NCBI RefSeq assembly: GCF_932526225.1
Contig: NC_064039.1
Location: forward strand, 3,485,001 to 3,549,000
Direction: 5' to 3'
Length of the DNA stretch: 64,000 bases
DNA from: Nematostella vectensis
Lineage: Eukaryota; Cnidaria; Anthozoa; Actiniaria; Edwardsiidae
The notes below the pieces were generated by a model, which did not search any database, was not told where the DNA came from, and worked only from the letters and a program-made list of their open reading frames with translations. This document shows positions 1 through 12,800 of the stretch, piece after piece. Every line of letters begins with the position of its first letter. The first letter of the stretch is position 1. Made by a program: the position numbers and the translations under genes.

Positions 1-423
1 TACATCTGTTGTCAATGAGCTGCAAAATACGTATTGCTAGTTATTCCATAAGACTATTCATTAAAATAAAATAGAAAATAGTTTAAATTTTTGTGAATGT
101 TTTGAATAGCCACTCAATCTCGATAAAGCCGTCTTATCCCCGCATAATTGCTTATTTATAGCTTTAGAGAAGATGCAAAAAGGCATCCCACGGGAGCTAT
201 CTAAAAGAACAATCAAATGCCTTAATGCCGAACCGGCCAAACAACCAATCAGATAGCTTGTTTTGCTTCGGTTAATGCCCAACTTGGTAATGAATTCATA
301 CGCGTCACTCCTTCACATCTATCCGTATAGCTAACAAGGCCTATAGTCCACTACAAGCGGTGGAATCCCTTCTCATATTCACCCCGAGCCCTTCTTTACA
401 AGTACTTAGCTCCACGTGAAAAC
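1..423. other. Upstream region of the microexon gene, no coding exon seen
   Basis: I see no supported coding exon here. The stretch leads into the first coding exon, whose ATG is at 424, so it should hold the 5' untranslated region and promoter of that isoform. A CACGTG E-box lies about 10 bases before the ATG. No clear TATA box could be assigned. Confidence 0.4.
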
Positions 424-888
424 ATGTCCGAAGGTAAAGTTGCTAGAGTTCGGGCGCGAGGGGGCAAGGTCGTGGGTAACTCGGCGATACTAGGAGTTAC
501 AGTACACCCAACACTGACTATCTGGGCTAATTGAGCGTAATATGCATACGGGAGCAGACCACTTGGGCTGCGATAAGTTGTGATTTGTTCTTTTGACTTT
601 CGCTGTGACCTCCGGTTAAAACAAACTGTTGTTAACTTCTGTAACTTTTAAATTTTAAGCTGTATCGTATCGCAAAAAGGTATAAGTGACCGAGGTGGAT
701 TTTTAAATTACGTTTTTGTTTGAGATGTAAAGTAATTTGGTTGAAATTTGTTGTGGGACGTAGTTTCTAATAAATTATTTTCGCTTTTGTTTCATTGTTT
801 TTGTTCAGATCTTAGCGAAGCTGCACGTCGAAGGAGGGAGAGAAGAGAGCAAATGAGGCGAGAACTAGAGGAGTCAAAAGCCGACGAG
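424..888 (+). CDS. Alternative first exons, MSE isoform
   Basis: ATG TCC GAA G at 424-433 is followed by a GTAAAG donor. The next exon at 809-888 starts AT CTT AGC after a TTGTTCAG acceptor. Joining them gives M-S-E-D-L-S-E-A-A-R-R-R-R, and the exon ends in phase 0 (GAG before GTTTGT), matching the phase-0 start of exon 5234. This is one of two independent starts for the gene. Confidence 0.7.
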
Positions 889-3800
889 GTTTGTATGGGA
901 AAACAAGCTCGATAATGTCAACTATGCATAGCAAGCGGAACCCCCTCGAATGCTTAGACTACAGTTGGGAACCCATCAAACTGCACACCAAAACGTCACT
1001 AAAATGGCTTCTGTTATATCAATTACAGCACACATAAAACCCGTCAAAAAGTCCCCCCGAATTTAAACGGAAGTAAAACTGGTTAAATTATCAAAGAGCA
1101 GTTGCAATTTCATGGGACAAGAACCACAAAATATCACAAAACGGATACTTGTTATCATTTTACAGCGACACCATAAATACTCTTCAATTCTAAAGCATAT
1201 CCAGAAATTGGCAATTTCTAAATTTAGTTGAAACTTCTCTTGTGGTACACGGCCCGGGATCTTCACAAAATTCCGATTGGCTATTTTAATGAACACGGGT
1301 ATGCGAGGAATATGCATAAGTAAAATAAAATATTTTGCCTAAAGTTTACTCAAGATCAATGTAAACAAAAGAATGCCTTCGGTTTAGAGTTGACTCCTGA
1401 GCGACTTAATCAGTCTTATTGTAACTCTTGGTCCAATATAAGTTACTTTTGTTTGGCAATTATTTACATATAGTATATTTTCTTTTTTGTGGGTTAGATT
1501 TTTCTGTAAGGTGCAAAGTATTAAACAAATGTTATTCAAATTAAATTCAATTTTCAACACGATTAATCTTTATTATAGTAATAAAATATTGTTCCCCTTT
1601 AGTGTTTTTTTTTTTGCCATATGGGATTATTTGTTAAGCCCATAATATCTGGCTTAGAATAAAAAAAGAAAATTAATATATAGTTACAACTTTTTGGTTC
1701 AATTGAGAGAAATTTAAAAGGCTAAAAAATCAAACCGTATTTGAAAAGGCTTTTTTACATTGTTTTTTTTTGTTATTACTTGTCAAGAGGGATATTCAAC
1801 CTCACTATACATACCCAGCCTACCCCCCAGAGCAGAAAGTTCAAATCGACAGTTCTTGGTGCAATGCTAAACTACAACTTAAAATTAGAATGATTCACAT
1901 TAAAAGTTCGTATGTGATATATATTTTAGCAGATGAAAACTAAATATTAAAACAACAGAAAAGCAAAGCAGATCTTATGATGCAATTTGTGATAAGATAA
2001 GTAAGGGAAATCCATATTGAAGAAGCCATAGACCTATTAAAATTCAGACATTTCTGTCTCTGTGGTTGCTGGACTAGAGATTATTTTAACAAGCTCTAGT
2101 CTGGTGGATTGGTTAGATGTGTAACAAAGACATACACACTAACAGATTTCTGTTCAATCAAATCAGAGCTGTGTGTATGGTGATAATTTTTCAGGACTAT
2201 ATTACTCAAGCTGCTTGAGATTCAATTTTACTGTTCTGTGACTCTGACAGATTTCTGTTCACTCAAAATCAGAGCTGCTTGTATTGTGATAATTTTTCAA
2301 AGCTATATTGCCCTAGCTGCTTGAAATGGAATTTTACTGTTCTCTTCACTCAAAATCAAAGCTGTCTCATTCTTACCAGATTTGTGTGGTGATTATTTTT
2401 TAGGACTATATTATGCTAGCTCCTGATAATACCTACTGTTTTTAAAATGAGTGCTTTCAAAGTAATGGATCATTTTCCTCTGTCTTGAAACTGTTTTCTT
2501 GCTCTGTTGTATCTCTCCATTTAGGCATGAGCCAAGGCCATAGTTTTCATGGTGTAAAGCTTTTTCATAGAGCTGTCATGAATAACCACTTTACTGTGGT
2601 TTGTGTGCTGACTTCCAGCCCTATATACAGACTAAAACCTTAAACCTGTCACTTATCATGAACCAATCACATCTTAAGGATCTGTATTGGAATGCTTGCT
2701 CACATGTGTGTCCTGAGGGGGATAGATCACTGAATGTCTCTAAGTAAAACCTAGATAGACTCTACCCAAGGCCATTAATAGATTGGTAAATGTTGTCATT
2801 GAAGTCTTAAATACTCTAACATCCAAGAAATGAAGCAGTGTATAATTTAACCTGGAGTGATTGACAGTTAGGAAGTGTCAGAGTGGGGCCTGGGACAGAT
2901 GAAACAAGAGCCCCTATTAATGACCCTGTTATTGGATATGGGCAAATAGTTGTTGGCTTCTGAATTAATTCAGGTAGTCCTGAAGACCACAACTCTTCAC
3001 TCCCCACAATCTGTCTCAGTGCTTGTGGGAACTCTCTCTCTGGCTAGTTTACCCACCTCTCTGTTCAAGCACCAAACTTCTACAGACATTAACTTAAATT
3101 AATCACAATGGCTGATGTAAGTACATTTTCCCTGATATTTCTCCTTGCATGTTTTTGTTTGGGGTATTTTTTGGATTTGAGCAAGCAATCACACCCATGG
3201 TGATCTGTTATGTTCCAGTCTGTTTCTTGTATCTGGGTCTAGGTTCAGGGTTTGAAATATTAGGCAGGGTCTAGAAGTTTATGAACATGCAAGCAGACAT
3301 GCTCTATTGGAATTTTCTCTGAACTGCTCTTTTTCTGGCTTGAATGTGAGGGAATGAAATGATAGCAGAGACAGAAATTTTATGGAACACTGGCTAAGTG
3401 TAAATATAATGTGAGTCTATGCTGTCAACAGAGGCTGCTTTTCAACTCTAACTTTATCTTGCCAATATAGTTACCTTATAGATATAATTCATTTTCAGAT
3501 AGTTTTTATATGGATTTAAACCCTTATTTTTGCTAGAAGTTTATTCCAGACTTTGACACACAGAACATGCTTTTAGCCAACAGTGCTACTCAAAACACCT
3601 ATGAAATTGTCTAATTGTGATTTGTAAGGTATAGCAAAGGTGTCAGCTATAATAAATATAAGCTGTTTCTTTGTGGACATTAGAGCACAACACTGTGAAG
3701 GTGGTGAGGCCATACACAATGGTAACATCTCACTTTATGCCACCAGAAATTAACAGACTATTAACTCATTCTCCCTAAAATCCCCTTTGGCAAATTATGC

Positions 3801-6800
3801 AAGCTTTTATCAGTCTTCACACAAAAAAATATATATCCATCAGTCTCCTCAAGAAACACACACTTAAATATTCTTGTGAAAATTGTACTTTTGATGGTAT
3901 CATAGTCATATACAAGAGAAAAATATCATTATTGCAGTATTTGTGTGAGCTGTTGATTTATACCCTAATGTACAGATCCTATTTCAGTATTCAAACTATT
4001 TGGTAACAGAAGGCTCTTTCATTCTGGCCAAAAGAAAGTGTAGAAAAATAAATCCAATCATAGATATTTTTCTCTCCTATTAAACTTTAACTAGTCTATG
4101 CTGAGATGCTGAGAGCAAATAAAAAGGAGGTTCTACTGAGAATGGCTCTTCTATATTTGGGCATATTATTTGATTCAGTAGACCATGAAATTTGGTTCAA
4201 TTTAATCCTGTAGGTCACGCATTATATACCCCACCCATTCATAGTTGAACATGCCATGCATGCCTAGGCCCTGTTCTTGTATACTTTTGCCTGAAACACT
4301 GGTTTTCAAGCAGCAGATAATTACATAGGACATATCCGAGTGTGTAAATCATACTAGATTTGTATGTACACTTTTTAAATCAATTTGCCCTGGATTATGC
4401 AAGTTAAGGTTATCTCTTCTAAATTCAGTTATTTAGGCTGATAGTTGAAGTGCATATATTAAAGGGGTTCAAATTTCAATAAGGATTCTCACATGAATAC
4501 CTGATGCCCAATGCTTTACTATAAGCTTTAGATAGTAATTCTCTTGTAATTCTATCTATTTCTAAGTGAAATCCCTTGACATCTGATTCTATTTCTAGAC
4601 CTCTAGTGGATCAGTAATGGCTAGCCATGGAGCAGATTTTGCCCCATTTTATTGTACAATTGTATTTGTATCTTGACTGCATGACAGGGCATTCAAGTGT
4701 GTTATTAACTCCTTAATAAGATTAGATGCACCTGATTGGGTATCTACTGTGTACTGAACAAAAAAAATTTGCTTTGATGCTCCTAAAGACTATTTATTTG
4801 CTGTTACTGCAATTTTTAGTTTGCTAAAATGGTTTAAAAACAGTTGTGTTCAGAGAGTATTATATAGTGAAAATTTGAATTTAAATAACACAATAAATGT
4901 ATTCCAGAGATGTATATTACATAAGTTATAATTCTAAAAAGCCAAAGCAGGGGTAACTCCTTACCCTTCCACATAGCTGTCAACCTCGCTTTAGGAAAAA
5001 TACTGAGAAAATACAGTAAATTAAATGTATTAGAAATACCAAGATAGCTAATACGGGAGAATACAGTATATGTATGGATATTTTCAAGAAAATTAGGCTT
5101 GAGAAAAGGTTCAAAATAGACTCCCACCTAATGCGGGAGAGTTGACAGCTATGCCTCCATTTTTGTATCTATTTTTTCAAGAAATTTACGAAAGATAATA
5201 TTTTTGCGATGTAATGTTTCTTGGTTTATAAAGGATGACGCTGCTGCTAGAAGGGAGGCCCGCAGACGAGAGCGTGAGGCAAGACGCAAGCAACGAGAGC
5301 AGGAGGAGGAAGAACCTGCCCCTGCTCGGTCTAGCCGACGAAGAGATCAAGGTAAGCCATAATACCCACTCATTGAGCTGTAGTCTTGGCTCAAAGCGCT
5401 CGAGGTTGCAGTAATAGAGTAAACAACCTTACTTTGAGATATCAATTTTAGCCTTGCATATTGAATCAATGTGCATTTTAACGTCTATAGATTGTTAAGC
5501 TTTGATTACATATTTATTGATTGAATAGTTTATAATCTGTAGTAAATCTATATGTTTTTATGACATCTGTCTTATTCTAACTTAAGTAGTATTGGTAGTT
5601 ATTATAATTGGTTGATAAAATGTAGACTGAACTACAAAATATTAATTATTCTTATTTAGTCAGTACTATGCTAAGTATCTAAAAAGACTGTAAATAGTAG
5701 TAACAGACTGAATATTACACAAGCTGGTGTGACAACTCGCTATACCATACGTAAGCAAGTAAGCAACAGATACAGTACTGTTAAACACATTTGTTCAATA
5801 CAGATACAGAGGAGACTGACAGCTCTTCCAGAGGTATGCATACGTTCCATTTCTTAACACAATATACCCCATTATATGGTTTCACAATATGTGCAGTCAA
5901 TCATATAATTTTGAAAGTAACAGCACTTATCACCCAGTAAGTATCAGAGCTGTGGCATTAGTTTAGAAATCTTCATCACTAGTAACCTTACCCATTCCTA
6001 TCTTATTCTATTTTCTTTGAATTAATGAAAGAGGGTTGACAGAACATGGCACTCATGTTTATCATCTGTGGTTTCCGTGTCTATATGACGCAAAACCTTC
6101 ATTCTCACAACCTCATAAAGCATTAATAATATTCTATAGCCATCCAATCAATGTCACAGCTACAGTATAGTGCTGTTACTATTGGAATTGTATGACAAAA
6201 TTATAAATTGGGTCACTATTGCACTGTTTGGAATTTTTTTGTTGCACTGTAAAACTTAATAAAAGCATGGCAAAACAGACCATAGGGGTATGAGACTAGC
6301 ATGAAATATTTTGACTTCTTACCTTGTTCATAAAGTTTAAATTACAATTAAATTAACCTCAACTAATGGCTACAACTCATACTACAGATGGATCTGGGTA
6401 TATTTCATCTCGTCGACGTCGTGAAGTGGAGAAAGGTATCAATATAGTGTGGTCTAGGATCTCACAAAAAGTTCAAGATTAAGCAAACTAGTGAATGCCT
6501 TTTTATCGTTTCTGTTAATTCAGACAAGTAGTATGACTAAGCATATCATTTTGAAATAGGTAAAATGTACAGAGAATTATAAATCTGCTGTGCCAGATTT
6601 TGTTATGCCATATACTCAGTACCATGAAGGTTTATTTTCTTAATCTTGCATGCACTATGCATGTACAGAGAGCTCTGGGTTATCAGTGTGGTCCGATATA
6701 CACTCATGCATGACTTATGAAACAAATTGCTTGAATGGTTCCCAGATGTTATTAACACACTAAAGTCACAATGAGTTGCACAACATATCACTAAATCATC

Positions 6801-9800
6801 TCCATTTATTCGTGCGATTTTACAGAGGAGGAAGAAAGGAAGCAGAAGGAGAAAGGTATATTGTATATCATTATTTAAAGTGCCCAGGGGTAAATTCTTA
6901 TAAAAGCATCTTTATATGATTTACATGCTAGGTAATAAATCAAAATTATTATCAATATTTATTAAAAATGGCTGGTATTAGCTCACGTAGTAGTTTTTTG
7001 TGGGTATTAGAGGAAAGAGAATAACTCTTATTCCCTTTGTCTCTTTTTACTGAAACTCGAAGATAACTTTGCTAGAACTCAAAATAGGCCTGATTCTTTT
7101 CCAGTTCAATAACCATACCGCATTCTTTACCAGTTTAAATCCTCAATTTCACCCACTTGTCACAAAATTGTTATACTTATTCTTGGAACTGTACTTTGAC
7201 AACAGAGGAGGCTGAAGCAGCGGAGAGGCAGCGCCAGAGAGGTACAGGCCTCATTTTATATTACACCCATTTATAAAAAAATTAGCTTGATATCTTTAAT
7301 TTTAATATCAAGTACATACATTTATGGCTTTTTAACTATTTTATTCTTTATTCAATTCTTATAAGTCTTAATAAAAATCTACTCTATCTATTGATTATAG
7401 CTTTGTCTGGTCTGTACTAAAGTTATAATATATGGCTTGATAGCCTGAAACCAATGGTCTGTGATTGGTTTAGCATATTAGCTCTCAACCACTTCAATTC
7501 ATCTCATTTGATTACATTGGTACTCAATGCATATTTCACTCATTCATTTTTCATTATCACTCATGTTTAGAAGAGGAGGAGCGCCGCAGACAAGAAGGTA
7601 CTCTACATTAATTGTTGATCATTCATCAACCATCATTTGCTCACCCACTCATCTCTCCATCCATTTTCATGTTCAGAAGAGGAGGAGCGACAGCGTGAGG
7701 AAGGTACATGTCAATCATTTTGCTAGTATACATGCAGTACCATTATTATTCTGAATCCAAAGAAATTTGACATTAACGTACATTCACTTTCTCATTCCAC
7801 TCATGTAAACAGAAGAGGAAGAGGAGAGGAGAAGACAAGAAAGAGGTACACATTCATATCCAGCCAACTTCATTACTAATTCATAATATTTATAAGAAAA
7901 GCATATTATCAGGATTCGTTTTAATACACAAAAGAAAGGAGAAATAGATTTCCAGCCTGTGGAACTGGCTGAGCTTTGTGTGAATATAAAATATCAAAAA
8001 CTACCGAACTAGGAGGCCTGTGTTGGCATTGAAGCAGGCCATTGGCATATCTTACAACCTTATAGCATGTGCAGCTAACTAAAACAGATATCCTGCATGC
8101 AAACACTTACACGTTCATAAATTCACATCGTTAACAGAGGAAGCAAGACGCCGACGACGTGAGCAAGGTATTCTTGATGTACATAATTGCATGCACTTAC
8201 AACTTATACCCCCTAGTACACACCAGAACTGCATGACTAAGCCTTGCTTATGGAAGAATTACACACTTTTACCAGTTTGATTTTCCTTTATACATTTCTG
8301 AGCACTGCATGTTTTGTTAACCACTACCGTATTCCTCATTGCTACAGAGGAGGAGGAAGAACGTGAACGTGCACGCCGCCGCAAAGGTACTAATCCCCTC
8401 GCATTTTTCCATGCCACTTTTCTCATTCTCAGTTTATAATCTCGTCCTATTACCATAATTCTAATAATCCAATGTCGTAACAGATGAGGAGCACTCTAGC
8501 CGATCACGATTTGGCAGAGGTAATCCATTCACACCATATGCATTCACCTAACATCATTCGTAGCCAAATAGCCTTACTTTAAACTGTGTGGAGTGATTTT
8601 AAATACTTTCTTAGGCTGTTGGAATACAAGCAACATACACCTTTTTCACAAAAGGTTGTCAGTGCAAATGCCAAATGGCTTATGGGTACTTATGATTTGT
8701 AGAATTAAATGTCAGAGTCAAGCATTGGTAACCTTTAATGGATAATTTTTTTTTGCTTTATCCATATTCTCTGAGACGCATTGTTACTTTCGGTTGTAGA
8801 ACTGCCATTTGCCAATCGCCGTTTGCCATTTGCACTGACAACTTTTATTGAAACAGGTGTAGCCTCGTAGATCAGCAAACACATTGGATTTTACTTAGTG
8901 CATGTTCTTAAAGGCTTACATCTATGTTCAAAATTATTTGTAATAGAGATAACTAAGCCTAATTATCCCAAGTGTTGTGAGGCTTAGACAATAGTACAAA
9001 TTTAATTAGATTTAAACAATAATACTGTATTATTTACTCCTATTCTTCTGAAGCTTTTTTAATCTGAAGTATCAGAACTGATATATTAATATGTCTTCCT
9101 GAAAAAATTAGTTTTGCCTTAGCTTTAATAAATGTAACATGACCTGGCTAACACATACGTGTTAATAATACCCACTAACAGATCAGGAGGACAATGCACC
9201 ATCACGCCGTCGCCGCGGAAAAGGTAAAGCAACAGCTGATTATTAATTGGTTTTATAACCTGACTGCAAAATCTAATTTCCCTTGCTGTAAAAGCAAATC
9301 TGCCAAGAATATAGTAAAGGTTTGACAATTCTAACAGCACTTTGTGTAATAATAGTAATGTATTAAAAATGATTCTTGTTTGCAGGTAAGATTATCAGTA
9401 TAGTTTCCAAACAAAAAGGATGTTACTGTATTTTTGTTTTCCTCAAAACTTCATACTGTAACCCTTAGACAAGTATATCAAATTTAACCAGTTAAAAGTC
9501 AAGGGAATCTTGGAAAAGTATCATTTTACTTTTACTTACTTAGTGTCCAGATAAAATCATCCATAGGAATTATGTTTTATTTTTCTTTGCCATGCCCTCT
9601 AGAAACTCACTATTTACCAATGATGAGCTTGATTAGAAAGGTCAAAAATGTGTTTATCAAGAAGTGTTGATTCTTTAACAAATGACAGGTTTGTCTAGTG
9701 AGGACAATTCTGTAATAATGACGTAACATGTTTGCTTAGGAAGGTCAATTCTTTTACCAATGATGCCTTTTTCACTTTGTGTGTTGAAGAGGAAGAGGAG

Positions 9801-12800
9801 GAAGCCACACCACCCCAAGATAATGAAGAGGCTGAAGAGGAAGAAGAGACCATCTTTGAACAGATGTCTCCGCAAAAGAAAGGTTAGAATCTTTGTCGTC
9901 CTAGCAAAATACCATGTGTTAAGTAAGCAATCATTTTCATTGTCTGAATAAAAGAAATTATTGCAATATTAATTTTTCAACAAAGAGGAATTGTTACAAA
10001 ACAATAGTAGCTGTCTCGTGTTTATCAACTGTGTCACATGATTGCGGCTTGCACAACCTAAGTTCATATAACAAGAAAACCCAGGTTTATGAATATGAAC
10101 ATTCGGACACAAATCGTTTATTAATTTGTTTGAAACTTTGTGATTTTTATTAACTTTATTTTTATCACTTTGCATGTTTTATCGCTATTTTATCCTTAGC
10201 TCTACAGCCCTAGTAAATTAGTTTTAACAGCCATGTATTTTTTATGCAAGTGCTGAGCGGGAATGAAATTCAAGAGAGTAGAGCTCTAATGAACAATCTC
10301 AGTGAGCCTTACTGCCCTTGTTTGAAAAAGCTATATATAACAGTAGCGAATCAAGGGGGAGGGTTCAGGGGGTTTAAACCCCCCTTTGGGTTGCCAGAAT
10401 GCCACATGTAACAAAACAAAATTACACCCTTTCCCTTTGTCACTGAGTAGAACCCCCCCCCCCCTTTAGTGAAAAGCTAGATCTGCCACTGTATGTTTAG
10501 TCCACCACACCCCCCCCCCTTATGTCACATCTAGCAACTTCTTTCGAGTTTCATGATTTATTATAGATCCCCTTCTTCTTTTTTCATGTTCACGTCTTCA
10601 GCCCCTTTTTTACCCTACCATTGTTGTGTCGTATAGCCGCCATTCTCGAGGGCTTGGCCGCGGAGTTCCGTCGAATTGTAGAAGCCCGTGATGCGAAGGG
10701 CCAAATGGTAGCAGTCTCCGCCCAAGAACTCGACGAGCTCGACCTCAAAGTGCGATCACTTAGAACGCAAGTACGAAAGGCAGAGGAAACATCGAACGCT
10801 CTACAAAAACAACAGAAAGAGCTTGAGATCAAAATCAAGAACAATGAAAACGACGTAAGATTTCTCAAGTCACTACTACTTTGTGTTGGTTAGCAGTGTT
10901 GATATTTAGACACAACAAAGCAATGTTTGTTTTCTTTGTTTTAACAGGTTAAAAGACTAAAGAAAGACTTACAAGCTGCCGAGGCAGAAAACGAACTCGC
11001 CATCAAGGAGGGAAAGTAAGCACATTTTTCTCATCATCTAATCTATAAAAAATCGACGTTTCTATCTGACAGACAGACTGCTGGCTCAACCCACCTCAGC
11101 GGCATCGAATCGCTACCGTTCGAGTGGCACTGGGGCGAGATTGTGTTAGTGCGGATAAGCCGCATTGCGCTGGGCTCATAAGTATGAGCAAGAGAGCATA
11201 AGATCTTATGCTCTCTTGGTATGAGATGAGCCCTTGGTTTGCGTAAAAATATTCTCGCGCTAAATAAAAATTTAAACCATTGCAAAAGTAAGGGACGCTG
11301 TCCAAAAAATACTAAAAAAAATGCTCATTAATCAAAAAAAGATTAGTCTCGAAAACTCTGTTCAAACTCTCATTTTTTTTACAGGAAAGTTGCCCCCACC
11401 ACACGCGTCGCACCAACTGTGAGTTTTCTTTGCGACAATTTTTAATTGAGAATTCTTGATCCACGCACTAACTATATCGTTCTTTTTTTTTTCCATGAAA
11501 TTGCTTCAACCATCAGCAAAAGAAAGCTTCTCCGGTGAGTTGATGCCACATAAATAAAGTAGTAAAGTTAAACTTGTACTCATGCGCTTTAATTCTCACA
11601 CCGATACATGCGCGAACACATTCGTGTCATACTCATTCAAAACATACTTTTTGAAAAAAAAGTAAAAATTATAGTTTTCTTCACCAAGCTTGCTGAGCCG
11701 GTCAAGCAGGTTTTTACGCGGAACCAGTTTTTCAGGTTTTCGGTGCCCGCGCAAATCTTTGGAAACCCAAGGGACATTTTTCCGCGAGGTAGGAAAGATC
11801 GCTCCCTTGGGTTTTCTTTAGCCGTGTTTGGAGTAGGTAACTAAGTATTCGGCTTGTGTTTCAGTGGGGCGGTTTCGTCAACGTGGTGCGCAAAGCTCAG
11901 AGTGCGGCCTGGGAAGAGAAGTTCAAAGCGATGAAGGCCAAGAAACAGAGCAACGAGGTAAATGAAATGTACATGGAATCAGTTGTATTGAAAATTATCA
12001 AGAAAGGGTACCTTTCATGTGAATGCGTGCGGCAAAAAGGCGGGCTTTTAAATGTCGATCAGTCATCTTGTTGTCATGATTAAGATTTGACGGTCTATTT
12101 GATGGACGACTGATACTTATTTACTTAATTGGATTGGAAGTATCTCTGTCACTCGTCCTAGTTAGCCGATGGAATGACCTGAGCAAGGGTCTCCTCTTCT
12201 GAGGGTCGGTATGTGTACGCATTTCTGTACTCCTCGGATAATTATTTTTTCCCCCATTGCAGCCCAAACCAGACTGGATGACGAAAGTGAAGAAGCCAGA
12301 GAACCCCCTTATGGCCATGAAGAAGCCGGTCGCCCCGGCCGCCAAGCCCGAGGCTAAGCCCCAATGGGCGCAGACCAAGCTAAAGAAGGGCGGAGGAGGC
12401 GGAGCAGATGAAGCCGGAGGCAAGAAGGAGCGCCCCGGATGGACCGCGCGCTCTCTCAAGAAATCCGAGAAACGAGGCGAGGGTGACGATGAGAGCACAA
12501 GGAAACGCCAAGACTGGAGAGAAGGATTGAAGAAGAAAGATCACTAGGCTTTCTAGCACCTTATTTGTCCAACTTGATATTAAGTTACCCAGCTTAGAAC
12601 TTTGGAATTTGAAAAAAAAAATGTTTATACCACTTTAAAAAGGATGAACCTTTAGTTAATCTTTTCGCGGGGTCCTTTGTAGAATAGATTTTTCATCTCT
12701 ATGATTTTAGAGGCTGTAGTGATTATCATCTCAAACGTGCACATCTAGTCTTTGTCTCAAAAGATGTGGATTTCCTAGCGCTAGAAGCCTTGACGGGGTT

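Larger units (their letters stand above)
5804..9882 (+). other. Array of twelve symmetric phase-1 cassette exons
   Basis: Twelve consecutive exons have phase-1 introns on both sides and lengths divisible by three: 30, 48, 30, 36, 27, 27, 33, 30, 39, 36, 42 and 93 nt. Most begin with AG or AA completing a Glu codon (EEEERKQKEK, EEEERRRQE, EEEERQREE, EEARRRRREQ). Exons 7571, 7677 and 7813 also share flanking intron sequence (CACTCATGTTTAG-like acceptors, GTAC donors), so they arose by tandem duplication of exon plus flanks. Any subset can be skipped or included without changing frame. Confidence 0.75.

Noticed and set aside
2816-3007. 63-codon minus-strand frame just upstream of the MAD exon
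   Set aside because: No motif or splice context; it lies in the probable promoter or 5' untranslated region of the plus-strand alternative start.
12121-12498. 125-codon antisense frame with a Pro/Ser-rich start
   Set aside because: It is the complement of the real terminal exon 12263-12547, which has codon structure, splice phase and repeated motifs on the plus strand.
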